From: an uncultured Alistipes sp.
GTDB lineage: Bacteria; Bacteroidota; Bacteroidia; Bacteroidales; Rikenellaceae
DNA length: 13,843 nucleotides
Reading direction: 5' to 3'
Assembly: GCA_900766655.1 (NCBI GenBank)
Contig: CAAFWE010000323.1
Span: forward strand, 1-13,843
Below the pieces are notes generated by a model. The model saw only the letters and a list, made by a program, of their open reading frames with translations, had not been told where the DNA came from and ran no database searches. The position numbers and the translations under genes are program-made. Shown piece by piece: positions 1-7,217 of the stretch (position 1 is its first letter; each line of letters begins with the position of its first letter).

Positions 1-788
1 CCAAATGTTGCCATCACGCGTCGCCAACGAGGCTCGGTAGCGAGGTCAATCTGTGGCGAAAGAGCAGTAGCCATACCCAAGTGACGGTACTCGGTCGATG
101 CCACCTCGCCAAAGCGGAGTGCTACAGCGGGGTCGAATGTTGCTGCCATTCCGAGCAATCCAGGCCAAACCGAAATCTTACCACCAGCACCAGCGTTGAA
201 CTCATCCTCTGCGATAAGTCCGTGGCGTGGGTCCGACGAGTTGTTTGCTGGAATACCGTGGTCGAGGCTTTCGCACAAAGCCTGCACCTTGTTGTTCCAC
301 TCGGCAGCCACATAAGGGCTCTGTACCTTGGTGATAAGAATATGGCGCAACTTGTCATTGATGATGAAATTCTTCTGTTTGTCGCTCAAATCCTCTGGCG
401 AAGCGTGTGCCTTGCTGAATGGCAGGCCATTGTAGGTGCCAGCTCGCTTGCCAGTCTCTGCTGTCGGCAACTCTTGGTGCGACGAGTAGAGCATCAAACC
501 AGCAATCTCCTTCAACGAGAGCTGCGAAGCCAAATCCTTGGCACGCTCCTCCGATGGGAGTCGCCAATCCTCGTACTTGTCGAGCTTTCCGTTGCGGTTC
601 AAATCCTTGAAGGCAAAGCCATCAACGGTCAAAATTGTCAAACCCGAGTTTTGATTGTAACCGAGAGTGACTCCTCCCTCTTGTGTAATCTCGATAAAGT
701 CACCTCTGTCAATTTGTCTCCATTTTGTCTCTGCCGAAGCCGAGAGTGCAAGTGCAAATGCTGCTACTGCAATTAATACCCTTTTCAT
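1..788 (-). CDS. Secreted glycoside hydrolase family 3 protein (beta-glucosidase-like), 3' end outside window
   Basis: Exported glycosidase of family GH3, probably removing beta-linked sugars from oligosaccharides in the periplasm or at the cell surface. The 262 codons present read from ATG at 788 to the left edge without a stop. Residues 1-19 form a typical signal peptide (MKRVLIAVAAFALALSASA). Residues 62-73 (DLNRNGKLDKYE) fit a 12-residue EF-hand-like calcium loop, followed by DWRLPSEERAKDLASQLSL, which opens the GH3 TIM-barrel domain in this Bacteroidetes subgroup. Further on are a SSDPRHG stretch and the PQIDLATEPRWRR segment. The catalytic Asp nucleophile should lie beyond the edge and cannot be checked. 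The gene follows the amidase and a possible microprotein on the same strand, with an A/T-rich repeated leader and no visible promoter, so cotranscription is likely. Family call is firm; substrate is inference. Confidence 0.9.
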   Translation of the reverse strand, partial: MKRVLIAVAAFALALSASAETKWRQIDRGDFIEITQEGGVTLGYNQNSGLTILTVDGFAFKDLNRNGKLDKYEDWRLPSEERAKDLASQLSLKEIAGLMLYSSHQELPTAETGKRAGTYNGLPFSKAHASPEDLSDKQKNFIINDKLRHILITKVQSPYVAAEWNNKVQALCESLDHGIPANNSSDPRHGLIAEDEFNAGAGGKISVWPGLLGMAATFDPAVALRFGEVASTEYRHLGMATALSPQIDLATEPRWRRVMATF

Positions 789-789
789 A

Positions 790-818
790 TTAGATAATTT
801 TTAGTTAGATAATTTTAG
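790..818. repeat. Two tandem copies of a 14-15 bp A/T-rich unit in the GH3 leader
   Basis: TTAGATAATTTTTAG (790-804) is followed directly by TTAGATAATTTTAG (805-818), differing by one T. The pair fills the 5' leader of the GH3 gene just before its start codon; on the coding strand it reads as repeated ATTATCTAA blocks. It may be an unstructured A/T-rich ribosome-landing region, common upstream of Bacteroidetes start codons, or a slippage-prone spacer. No function is shown by sequence alone. Confidence 0.7.
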
Positions 819-821
819 TTG

Positions 822-872
822 TTATTTCTTCTTTGGGGCGTACTTCTCCACACGCCAATCCTTCTTTCTCAT
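822..872 (-). CDS. Possible 16-residue basic microprotein between amidase and GH3 genes
   Basis: A short ORF starts at ATG 872 and stops at TAA (822-824), encoding MRKKDWRVEKYAPKKK. Eight of 16 residues are Lys or Arg, with a single Trp and Tyr. It begins 18 nt after the amidase TAG and in the same frame, with no stop between, so it could be a separate cistron, an amidase extension reached only by TAG readthrough, or chance. There is no Shine-Dalgarno, which is normal in this phylum. I do not recognise a family; a basic nucleic-acid- or ribosome-binding peptide is only a guess. It fills most of the 102-nt gap before the GH3 gene. Confidence 0.3.
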   Translation of the reverse strand: MRKKDWRVEKYAPKKK

Positions 873-890
873 CGTTCTATGTTTTAGGTT

Positions 891-2054
891 CTATTTGGTC
901 TTGTCGAACGAGATGATGAAGGCTTGCGGAAACTCCTTGCGTACCTCGCCTATCTGCTTCTGCGCCATTGCTTTATCGGCAAATTCGCCATAGCAGTATT
1001 TGTACTTCAGCGAGGAGTTGGTCTCCATTATCCACACCTTGCCTCGATAGCTCTTGAGCTCGGGGTGCGAGGTCGGAATCTGCTTTGCGCTTGCCAAGAG
1101 TTGAATGGCGTAGCACTTTGTTGTCACCTTCGCCTTCTGCTTGCTCTCGCTCTTGGTTGTAGGTTTGGTTGCGGCTGGTTTTGGCTCGCTCTTGACCACC
1201 TCGGCAGGCTTCTGCTCTACTACGGGCGCACTATCCACAAGGAGTGAGCGACGCACATTCTCGGTGTAGGTCTTTACCGCGCGGAAGATGGCTGCGGCAA
1301 TCTGATTTTGTCCCTTCTCCGAGGTGATATATTTCAAATCCTCGCTATTAGACATAAAGCCAATCTCGGTAAGGATGCTTGGCATATCGGTGGCGTAGAG
1401 CACCTTCAGCGGCTGACGACGCACACCTCGAGTACGCAGACCGAGCTTGACATACTCCTCTTGAACGAGTCGAGCCAACATCTCGCTATACTCACCATAG
1501 GTGAACTGCAAATTTTGGATGTAGGCACGCACGATGGTCGCTGTCTTTTGGTCGGACATATCGAGCAACTCGTCTTTGTTGTTTATGTAGAGCGAGTTTT
1601 GATTTGCGCGTTGCTCCATAGGTGTCTCACCCATAATGAGAGTCTCGGTGCCTCGCACCTCGCTATTGCGGTGGGCGTTGGAGTGGATGGAGATGAAGAG
1701 GTCTCCTTGGTTGCGATGGGCAATGTCGGCACGAGCTTGAAGATCGTCGGTGAGGGCCTCGGCAAACATCTTGTCAACTGAGCGTGTGTAGACAACCTTC
1801 ACACCAGGTAACCCCTGCTCGATGAGTGCGCCTACCTTGAGCGCAACCTTTAGGTTAATATCTTTCTCGGCAATACCGCCATAGCGTGCACCAGGATAAC
1901 GCGAGCCTCCGTGACCTGCGTCGATAACGATAACTTTGACACCTTGCGCAACATTATCTGCTCCAAAAGCGTTATAGGGCAGAAGTGCAAGCAATGCGAT
2001 AAAGAGCGCAAAAACTATTCTTGTGCGATGAAAGTTGCTCATAAAGTTTGTCAT
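891..2054 (-). CDS. N-acetylmuramoyl-L-alanine amidase (Amidase_3) with C-terminal SPOR domain
   Basis: Periplasmic zinc amidase that cleaves the bond between N-acetylmuramic acid and the stem peptide of peptidoglycan, typically during daughter-cell separation. From ATG 2054 it has 387 residues. Residues about 1-32 form a signal peptide (hydrophobic FALFIALLALLPYNAFGA). The Amidase_3 domain runs from about 40 to 265, with DAGHGG (zinc His48), GIAEKDINL (zinc Glu), SIHSNAH (zinc His) and the catalytic Glu in LTEIGFMSN. A Lys/Pro/Glu-rich linker leads to a C-terminal SPOR-like domain (about 310-387, starting CYAIQLLAS), which in this family binds denuded septal glycan. Upstream in-frame TTG codons extend the ORF to 2147, but that extension precedes the signal peptide and overlaps the promoter, so I reject it. 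ATG at 2042 is an alternative start. Divergent from the lptD-like gene. Confidence 0.93.
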   Translation of the reverse strand: MTNFMSNFHRTRIVFALFIALLALLPYNAFGADNVAQGVKVIVIDAGHGGSRYPGARYGGIAEKDINLKVALKVGALIEQGLPGVKVVYTRSVDKMFAEALTDDLQARADIAHRNQGDLFISIHSNAHRNSEVRGTETLIMGETPMEQRANQNSLYINNKDELLDMSDQKTATIVRAYIQNLQFTYGEYSEMLARLVQEEYVKLGLRTRGVRRQPLKVLYATDMPSILTEIGFMSNSEDLKYITSEKGQNQIAAAIFRAVKTYTENVRRSLLVDSAPVVEQKPAEVVKSEPKPAATKPTTKSESKQKAKVTTKCYAIQLLASAKQIPTSHPELKSYRGKVWIMETNSSLKYKYCYGEFADKAMAQKQIGEVRKEFPQAFIISFDKTK

Positions 2055-2077
2055 ATACACTTTTTTCACTATCTTTA
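2047..2077 (+). promoter_or_regulatory. Probable Bacteroidetes-type promoter for the lptD-like gene
   Basis: TTTG at 2047-2050, a 19-nt spacer, then TATCTTTA at 2070-2077. This matches the Bacteroidetes sigma-ABfr consensus (TTTG about -33, TAnnTTTG about -7) except for the last base. Transcription would start near 2083, giving a leader of about 86 nt before the proposed TTG start. The element spans the amidase start codon (2052-2054) on the other strand. Confidence 0.5.
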
Positions 2078-2107
2078 CGCGCTGAAAAAACGCGTGCCCG
2101 TGCGTAT

Positions 2108-2173
2108 ATGGGGCGTTGTTTGGCGTTTTTGCCGACGCTGTCGGCAAAGGTACGAAAAATTTTGGATTTTTGA
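2108..2173 (+). CDS. Possible upstream ORF (21 codons) overlapping the lptD start
   Basis: ATG at 2108 opens a 21-residue frame beginning MGRCLAFLPTLSAK and ending at TGA 2171-2173. The stop overlaps the proposed TTG start of the lptD-like gene (2170-2172) in a TTGA arrangement, the geometry expected for termination-reinitiation coupling. It is the only ATG in the predicted lptD leader. Its sequence has no recognisable domain. Chance is quite possible; a role as coupling leader is inference. Confidence 0.22.
   Translation: MGRCLAFLPTLSAKVRKILDF
2131..2145 (+). promoter_or_regulatory. Perfect 6-bp hairpin in the lptD leader
   Basis: GCCGAC-GCT-GTCGGC forms a perfect 6-bp, GC-rich stem with a 3-nt loop, 24 nt before the proposed TTG start. 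No T-tract follows, so it is not a standard intrinsic terminator. Its last base is also the first base of the amidase -7 box on the other strand. It may fold in either transcript and could affect access to the lptD start. Confidence 0.4.
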
Positions 2174-2175
2174 AA
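2145..2175 (-). promoter_or_regulatory. Probable Bacteroidetes-type promoter for the amidase
   Basis: On the minus strand, TTTC at 2175-2172, a 19-nt spacer, then a perfect TACCTTTG (-7 box, TAnnTTTG) at 2152-2145. Only the last base of the -33 element differs from TTTG. Transcription would begin near 2139, giving a leader of about 85 nt to ATG 2054. The -33 element overlaps the proposed lptD start codon, TTG 2170-2172. Confidence 0.6.
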
Positions 2176-4965
2176 CTTTTTAGACTGAAATATCTGCTTT
2201 TGTGGGTTGTCGTTCTGACAATCTCCTCGGTTGTGCTCGGCTCTGCCGCACCACACTCGCTCGATGTGCCACCTCAGCAGGAGGGTACAAAGCGCGATTC
2301 GTTGGCACCGCAACCGACTATTATTGTGCGTGATAGCGTACCTGTGGCGCAACAACCCGCGCGTCGTCTCCGTCGTCAGCGACGAGGTGCAGATAGCGTC
2401 GTGTCGCCTTTGCGCGATTCGCTCCAGCCAGCCTCGACCGATAGCGCAGTAATCTCGCATCGTCGCGATACCACCAAGTCGAAGAAGGGTGGCTCGATGA
2501 TCGATCAGATTATCAGCGGAAAGAATACCGACTCGCTCTATTACGATGTCAAGAACAAGCGTGTCTACATCTACAATCAGGGCGATGTCAAGTACGAGAA
2601 GATGGGCCTCCAAGCCGACTTTATGCAGATTGATATGTCCAACAAGGAGATATACGCCTATGGTAAGGTCGACTCGGTGGATGGTGGAGCAAAGAATACT
2701 CACCCCGTCTTTACCGAAGGTGGCAGCTCCTACACGATGGATACCATCACCTACAACTTTGGCTCGAAGAAGGCCTTCATTCAAGGTGTAGCGACCAAGG
2801 AGGGCGATGGTTGGCTGGTGGGCGGTCAGATTAAGAAGATGCCTGACAACTCCATCAACATCCGTCAGGGTAAGTACACCACTTGCGACCACACCGACCA
2901 CCCTCACTTCTATCTGGCGATGACCAAGGCAAAGGTTATCCCTGGCAAGAAGATTATCACAGGTCCAGCCTACTTGGTGATGCACGATGTGCCTATCTAC
3001 TTCGCTTGTATCCCTGAGGGCTTCTTCCCTATCAATCTTGGTCCAAAGTCGGGATTGTTGATGCCATCCTATGGTGAGGATGCCTCGCGAGGATTCTTTA
3101 TCCGAGGCTTGGGCTACTACTTCATTCTCAACAAGCATATCGACCTCGCTTTGACGGGAGGTATCTATACGCTCGGCTCGTGGGAGGTGAACGCCTCGTC
3201 GCGCTATGTCAAGCGTTATAAGTATCGTGGAAATGTAAACTTCGACTTCTCGAGCATCAAGACGGGCGACAAGGGCGAGCCAGACTACATCAAGCAGAAT
3301 AACTTCCGCTTCACTTGGACACACTCGCAAGATCCGAAGGCCAACCCAGGTTCGACATTCTCGGCCTCGGTGAACCTCTCTTCGAGTGGCTACTCCAAGT
3401 ACTCGGCAACCACGCTCAACGACATTCTCGCTACGCAGACCAACTCCTCGATCTCCTACTCGAAGAGCTGGGCGGGCACTCCTTTCTCGCTCTCGATGAA
3501 CCTCTCGGTGTCGCAGAACTCGCAGACTCGTCAGTTGGCCATCACCTTGCCAAATGTGGTGTTCAATGTGGCGCGTGTCTATCCGTTCAAGCGCAAGGAT
3601 GCTATGGGCAAGCAGCGTTGGTACGAGAAGATAGGTTTTACCTATTCGGCAAAGCTCACCAACTCGGTGACAACTGCCGAGAAGGATCTCTTCACGATGC
3701 AGACGGTGAAGAATATGCGTAATGGTGTCGAGCACACCTTGCCAATATCGACCTCGATAAACCTCTTCAAGTATATCAACATCTCGCCTACATTCAACTA
3801 CTCGGAGCGTTGGTACTTCTCGCGTCAGAATCAGCAGTGGAATCCCGAGACCAATACGGTGGAGACACTCGATCCAGAGTATGGCTTCTATCGCATCTAC
3901 AACTACAATGCGTCAATCTCGGCCAACACCACCATCTACGGTATGTGGCAGATGAAGAAGAAGACCGCCAAGGTGCAGGCGGTGCGTCACACCATCACAC
4001 CTCAGATTGGTTTCTCGTATGCTCCCGATTTCAGCAATCAGAAGTATGGCTACTATCAGACCGTACAGACCGACTCGCTCGGTAACCACAAGGTCTACTC
4101 GCCATACTCGAATCAGCCATATGGTGTGCCAGGTGCTGGACAGCAGGCCAATATCAACTTCTCGCTCTCGCAGTCGCTCGAGATGAAGGTCTTGAGCAAG
4201 CGCGATACCTCGGGCGTGAAGAAGATTAAGCTCATCGACGAGTTGCGAATCAGCGGTTCGTATAACTTCCTTGCCGACTCGCTCGGTTTGTCGAATCTGC
4301 CAGTCTCGTTCCGTACAACCATCTACAAGAATTTCGGTATCAACCTCTCCTTTACGCTCGATCCATACGAGGTGACACCACAGGGACAGCGTATCAACAA
4401 ATATCTCATCAGACGAGGTATCTTGGGCCGAATCACAAGTACGGGATGGAGCTTTGGTTACACCTTCAAGTCGCGTGAGGATAAGTCGCAACCAGCTTCT
4501 AACGATATCAACTCGATACCGCCAGAGTACTTCAATCCATTCTCCGACCCATACGGATTGATGGATCCTACATTGCGAAGGCACTATATGGCAAGCTCCT
4601 ACTACGACTTCTCGATACCGTGGAACATAGGTTTCAACTATGTCATAAGTTATAACATATCCTACACGAATAATGGCACGACGGGATTCACGCGGAATGT
4701 GTCGCAGACGATAGGTTTCAATGGTAGTGTCAATCTCACGCCAAAGACGGGTATAACCTTTACGACGGGATTCGACATACAAAATAGGAAACTCACCACC
4801 ACCTCAGTATCCATCACGCGCGATTTGCACTGTTGGCAGATGTCGTTTGTGTGGATTCCATTCGGAACACACAAGAGTTGGAGCTTCAATATCGGAGTCA
4901 AGGCATCGTCGCTTGCCGATTTGAAGTACGACAAGAGCAAATCTATGTACGACAACCTCTTCTAA
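2170..4965 (+). CDS. lptD: LptD/OstA-like outer-membrane LPS-assembly protein
   Basis: Outer-membrane beta-barrel protein of the LptD family, which inserts lipopolysaccharide into the outer leaflet. From TTG 2170 it has 931 residues, within the range of Bacteroidetes homologues. I chose TTG 2170 because it places a clean signal peptide at the N-terminus (MKLFRLKYLLLWVVVLTISS); TTG 2116 would put 18 polar residues before it, and the next in-frame ATG (2497) would remove it. An Arg/Ser/Pro-rich linker follows. Residues about 110-300 form the OstA-like periplasmic domain, with the diagnostic segments TTCDHTDHPHFYL, AKVIPGKKIITGPAYLVMHD and CIPEGFFPINLGPKSGLLMP. The rest is barrel-like, with alternating Tyr, Ser and Asn, and ends in Phe (SMYDNLF) as BAM substrates usually do. 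Divergent from the amidase; grpE follows after 63 nt that hold a GTTTAAAC palindrome (4971-4978) and no clear promoter or terminator. Confidence 0.88.
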   Translation: MKLFRLKYLLLWVVVLTISSVVLGSAAPHSLDVPPQQEGTKRDSLAPQPTIIVRDSVPVAQQPARRLRRQRRGADSVVSPLRDSLQPASTDSAVISHRRDTTKSKKGGSMIDQIISGKNTDSLYYDVKNKRVYIYNQGDVKYEKMGLQADFMQIDMSNKEIYAYGKVDSVDGGAKNTHPVFTEGGSSYTMDTITYNFGSKKAFIQGVATKEGDGWLVGGQIKKMPDNSINIRQGKYTTCDHTDHPHFYLAMTKAKVIPGKKIITGPAYLVMHDVPIYFACIPEGFFPINLGPKSGLLMPSYGEDASRGFFIRGLGYYFILNKHIDLALTGGIYTLGSWEVNASSRYVKRYKYRGNVNFDFSSIKTGDKGEPDYIKQNNFRFTWTHSQDPKANPGSTFSASVNLSSSGYSKYSATTLNDILATQTNSSISYSKSWAGTPFSLSMNLSVSQNSQTRQLAITLPNVVFNVARVYPFKRKDAMGKQRWYEKIGFTYSAKLTNSVTTAEKDLFTMQTVKNMRNGVEHTLPISTSINLFKYINISPTFNYSERWYFSRQNQQWNPETNTVETLDPEYGFYRIYNYNASISANTTIYGMWQMKKKTAKVQAVRHTITPQIGFSYAPDFSNQKYGYYQTVQTDSLGNHKVYSPYSNQPYGVPGAGQQANINFSLSQSLEMKVLSKRDTSGVKKIKLIDELRISGSYNFLADSLGLSNLPVSFRTTIYKNFGINLSFTLDPYEVTPQGQRINKYLIRRGILGRITSTGWSFGYTFKSREDKSQPASNDINSIPPEYFNPFSDPYGLMDPTLRRHYMASSYYDFSIPWNIGFNYVISYNISYTNNGTTGFTRNVSQTIGFNGSVNLTPKTGITFTTGFDIQNRKLTTTSVSITRDLHCWQMSFVWIPFGTHKSWSFNIGVKASSLADLKYDKSKSMYDNLF

Positions 4966-5028
4966 ACGGGGTTTAAACGGTACGCCTTTTGCGCGATAGT
5001 ATAAATAGAAACGATAAAAATTAGAGAT

Positions 5029-5604
5029 ATGACAAAGAAAACATCAGAGAATCAAGTAGTTGACGAGAAAGATGGCGTTGTTGAGGAGACAACTGCCCAG
5101 AGTGCCGATGCTACTGCAAATGCCAATATGGCAGATGAAAAAGAGGCCTCGACTGACACTGTGGCAGAGGAGCCAAGTGTCGAGGAGATAGATTGGAAAG
5201 ATAGATACATTCGCCTACAGGCCGAGTTCGACAACTTCCGCAAGCGCACCTTGCGTGAGAAGATGGCTCTTATCGAGTCGGGCGGAAGCGATGTCTGGAA
5301 GGCGGTATTGCCCGTACTCGACGATATGGAGCGTGCTATAATTGCCTCGGAGAAGAGCGACGATATCAACGCTTTGCGCGAGGGTGAGCGACTCATCTAC
5401 AACAAGTTTGTCGACATTATGCGTCAAAAGAAGGTTGTCGAGATTGAGTCTATGGGTGTCGATTTCGATCCCGATATCCACGAGGCTGTGGCTCGTTTTG
5501 CCGCTGGCGAGGATAAGTCGGGCAAGGTTATCGATGTTGTGCAGCGTGGCTACAAGCAGGGCGAGCAGGTGCTTCGCTATGCAAAGGTTGTTGTGGGCGA
5601 ATAG
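5029..5604 (+). CDS. grpE: GrpE, nucleotide exchange factor of DnaK
   Basis: Cytoplasmic cochaperone that releases ADP from DnaK and so drives substrate release in the DnaK-DnaJ-GrpE cycle. It has 191 residues, normal for the family. Residues 1-55 are acidic and low-complexity, as in other GrpE tails. A long helix follows ([19 protein letters not shown], about 56-75), then the four-helix region ([12 protein letters not shown]) and the C-terminal beta domain, with [13 protein letters not shown] and the closing [20 protein letters not shown] signature. ATG 5029 has an A-rich leader. dnaJ starts 8 nt after its TAG stop, so the two are surely cotranscribed. I see no CIRCE element or clear TAnnTTTG promoter in the 63-nt gap before it; dnaK is not in the window. 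Confidence 0.97.
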   Translation: MTKKTSENQVVDEKDGVVEETTAQSADATANANMADEKEASTDTVAEEPSVEEIDWKDRYIRLQAEFDNFRKRTLREKMALIESGGSDVWKAVLPVLDDMERAIIASEKSDDINALREGERLIYNKFVDIMRQKKVVEIESMGVDFDPDIHEAVARFAAGEDKSGKVIDVVQRGYKQGEQVLRYAKVVVGE

Positions 5605-5612
5605 AGAAGAAT

Positions 5613-6788
5613 ATGGCAGAGAAAAGAGATTACTATGAGGTGTTGGGTGTCGAGAAGAACGCCAATGCCGATGAGATAAAGAAGGCCTACCGTAAGGCGG
5701 CCATCAAGTATCACCCCGATAAAAATCCGGGTGACAAGGAGGCCGAGGAGAAGTTCAAGGAGGCGGCCGAGGCGTATGATGTGTTGTCGAATCCCGATAA
5801 GCGTGCTCGCTACGACCAGTATGGTCACGCTGGTATGTCGGGTGCTGGCGGTGCTGGTGGCTTCGGAGGCTTTGGTGGCTTCGGAGGCGGTGGCTTCTCG
5901 ATGGAGGATATCTTCGAGCAGTTTGGCGATATCTTCGGTGGTCGCGGAGGCTTTGGAGGCTTTGGCGGCTTCGGTGGTGGACGCAGTCGCAGTGTGAATC
6001 GTGGCTCGGACATTCGTGTTCGCATCAAGCTCACCCTCGAGGAGATTGCCAATGGCACAACCAAGAAGATAAAGGTGAACAAGGATGTCGCTTGCGACAA
6101 GTGTGGTGGTAGCGGTGCGAAGGATTCCTCATCCTACACGACCTGCTCGCAGTGTAATGGCTCGGGCTATATCATAACTGTGCAGAACTCCTTCTTTGGT
6201 CGTATGCAGTCGCAGTCGGTCTGCCCTCATTGCGGCGGCGAAGGACGCATCATCACAGACAAGTGCGACAAGTGCGCTGGTAAGGGATGTGTACGCGACT
6301 CCGATGTTATCGAGATTAGAGTGCCCGCTGGCGTTGCCGAGGGAATGGCTCTCACCGTTCAAGGCAAGGGTAATGCCGCAAGCCGAGGTGGTATCAATGG
6401 CGATTTGATTGTGGTTATCGAGGAGGAGCGCGATGCCGAGCTTGTACGCGATGGCAACAACCTCATCCACAACCTCAATATCACCGTTGTGACTGCGATT
6501 CTCGGTGGCGAGGTCGAGGTGCCAACCATCGAGGGTAAGGCCAAGATTAAGATAGCTCCTGGAACACACGCTGGCAAGGTGTTGCGTCTGCGTGGCAAGG
6601 GATTGCCTGATGTCAATGGCTATGGCCGAGGTGATATCCTTGTTGTGGTGGATATAACCATTCCATCCTCGCTCAGCTCCGACGAGAAGAAACTTATCAA
6701 GGAGCTTGCCGAAAAGCCTCACTTCAAGCAGGCCGAGAGCGTCGAGAATCAGAATATCTTCGAGCGAATGAAGAACTTCTTCCGTTAG
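5613..6788 (+). CDS. dnaJ: DnaJ (Hsp40) chaperone
   Basis: Cochaperone that delivers unfolded clients to DnaK and stimulates its ATPase. It has 391 residues and the full type I layout. The J domain (about 4-70) has the invariant HPD at 34-36. A Gly/Phe-rich region (about 76-125) is built from GGFGGFGG repeats, visible in the DNA as near-repeats of ggcttcggaggctttggtgg. The zinc-finger region (about 160-235) has four CxxCxGxG motifs: [24 protein letters not shown] and CDKCAGKG. The C-terminal substrate-binding domain has [11 protein letters not shown] and [18 protein letters not shown]. All metal-binding cysteines are present. The gene lies directly behind grpE and ahead of the unknown membrane protein (22-nt gap). 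Confidence 0.98.
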   Translation: MAEKRDYYEVLGVEKNANADEIKKAYRKAAIKYHPDKNPGDKEAEEKFKEAAEAYDVLSNPDKRARYDQYGHAGMSGAGGAGGFGGFGGFGGGGFSMEDIFEQFGDIFGGRGGFGGFGGFGGGRSRSVNRGSDIRVRIKLTLEEIANGTTKKIKVNKDVACDKCGGSGAKDSSSYTTCSQCNGSGYIITVQNSFFGRMQSQSVCPHCGGEGRIITDKCDKCAGKGCVRDSDVIEIRVPAGVAEGMALTVQGKGNAASRGGINGDLIVVIEEERDAELVRDGNNLIHNLNITVVTAILGGEVEVPTIEGKAKIKIAPGTHAGKVLRLRGKGLPDVNGYGRGDILVVVDITIPSSLSSDEKKLIKELAEKPHFKQAESVENQNIFERMKNFFR

Positions 6789-6810
6789 AAGAGTAAAATA
6801 GAAAAAAAGT

Positions 6811-7215
6811 ATGGGACTCTTCACACCTGTCAAGAAACACGCCAATAAGTTTCGCTACATACCTCGCTACTACGACCCCGAGAAGGAGCGTCGTGAACAG
6901 CGTCGTAGGGAGTTGTATGGCACTTCGTCGCAGGATAATGGCGAGTATGTACCAGGGCAGTATATCCGCACCCAGCGCGAGGCTCGTAGTGCCGCCAGAG
7001 GCGATAGCGGTAAGCGCGGTGTCAAGATGCCATCGATGATGCTTCTTGCGATGTTGGTGGTGTTGCTTCTCTTGGGTTATATGCTTGTGCCACGCATTGT
7101 CGAGAGCTTCACAACTGCACGCACAACACCCGAGGAGCGTCAACAGCAGGAGTACGAGGAGTTCAACCCATATACGCCTATTACCATAGTACCAAACGAT
7201 TATAAGGAGGAGTAG
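6811..7215 (+). CDS. Small single-pass membrane protein of unknown function
   Basis: A 134-residue protein without a known catalytic domain. Residues 1-36 are basic and aromatic, with PRYYDPEKE at 18-26, a motif I associate with conserved Bacteroidetes hypothetical proteins; a highly charged Arg/Glu run (ERREQRRREL) follows. Residues 74-94 form one strong transmembrane helix. The tail (about 97-134) is acidic and proline/threonine-rich. By the positive-inside rule the basic N-terminus should be cytoplasmic and the tail periplasmic. It sits between dnaJ (22 nt) and mutL (2 nt), so it should be translated from the same message. Its last codons contain the Shine-Dalgarno-like site of mutL. I do not know what it does; nothing supports an enzyme. 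Confidence 0.85.
   Translation: MGLFTPVKKHANKFRYIPRYYDPEKERREQRRRELYGTSSQDNGEYVPGQYIRTQREARSAARGDSGKRGVKMPSMMLLAMLVVLLLLGYMLVPRIVESFTTARTTPEERQQQEYEEFNPYTPITIVPNDYKEE
7204..7210 (+). promoter_or_regulatory. Strong Shine-Dalgarno site before the mutL GTG start
   Basis: AAGGAGG lies 7 nt before GTG 7218 and is fully complementary to the canonical 16S 3' end. It lies inside the last codons of the preceding gene (Lys-Glu-Glu). Strong sites like this are uncommon before Bacteroidetes genes, and here it supports the non-ATG start. The codons could explain it by chance. Confidence 0.55.
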
Positions 7216-7217
7216 AG

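Noticed and set aside
2055..2147. N-terminal extension of the amidase from TTG 2147
   Set aside because: It would put 31 polar residues before a good signal peptide and start inside the amidase -7 box, upstream of the predicted transcript start.
1972..3735. 587-codon open frame on the minus strand, opposite the lptD-like gene
   Set aside because: Its product is rich in Arg, Leu, His and Val with no domain or signal, which is typical of the reverse of TCG/CTC/GAG-rich coding sequence. The plus strand carries a clear LptD family protein over the same bases.
4971..4978. GTTTAAAC palindrome after lptD as a terminator or heat-shock operator
   Set aside because: The palindrome does not extend beyond 8 bp, is A/T-rich, has no T-tract, and does not resemble CIRCE. 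No support beyond the sequence itself.
5838..5985. Repeated ggcttcggagg-like DNA as a possible repeat array
   Set aside because: It encodes the Gly/Phe-rich linker of DnaJ; the repetition is explained by the protein.
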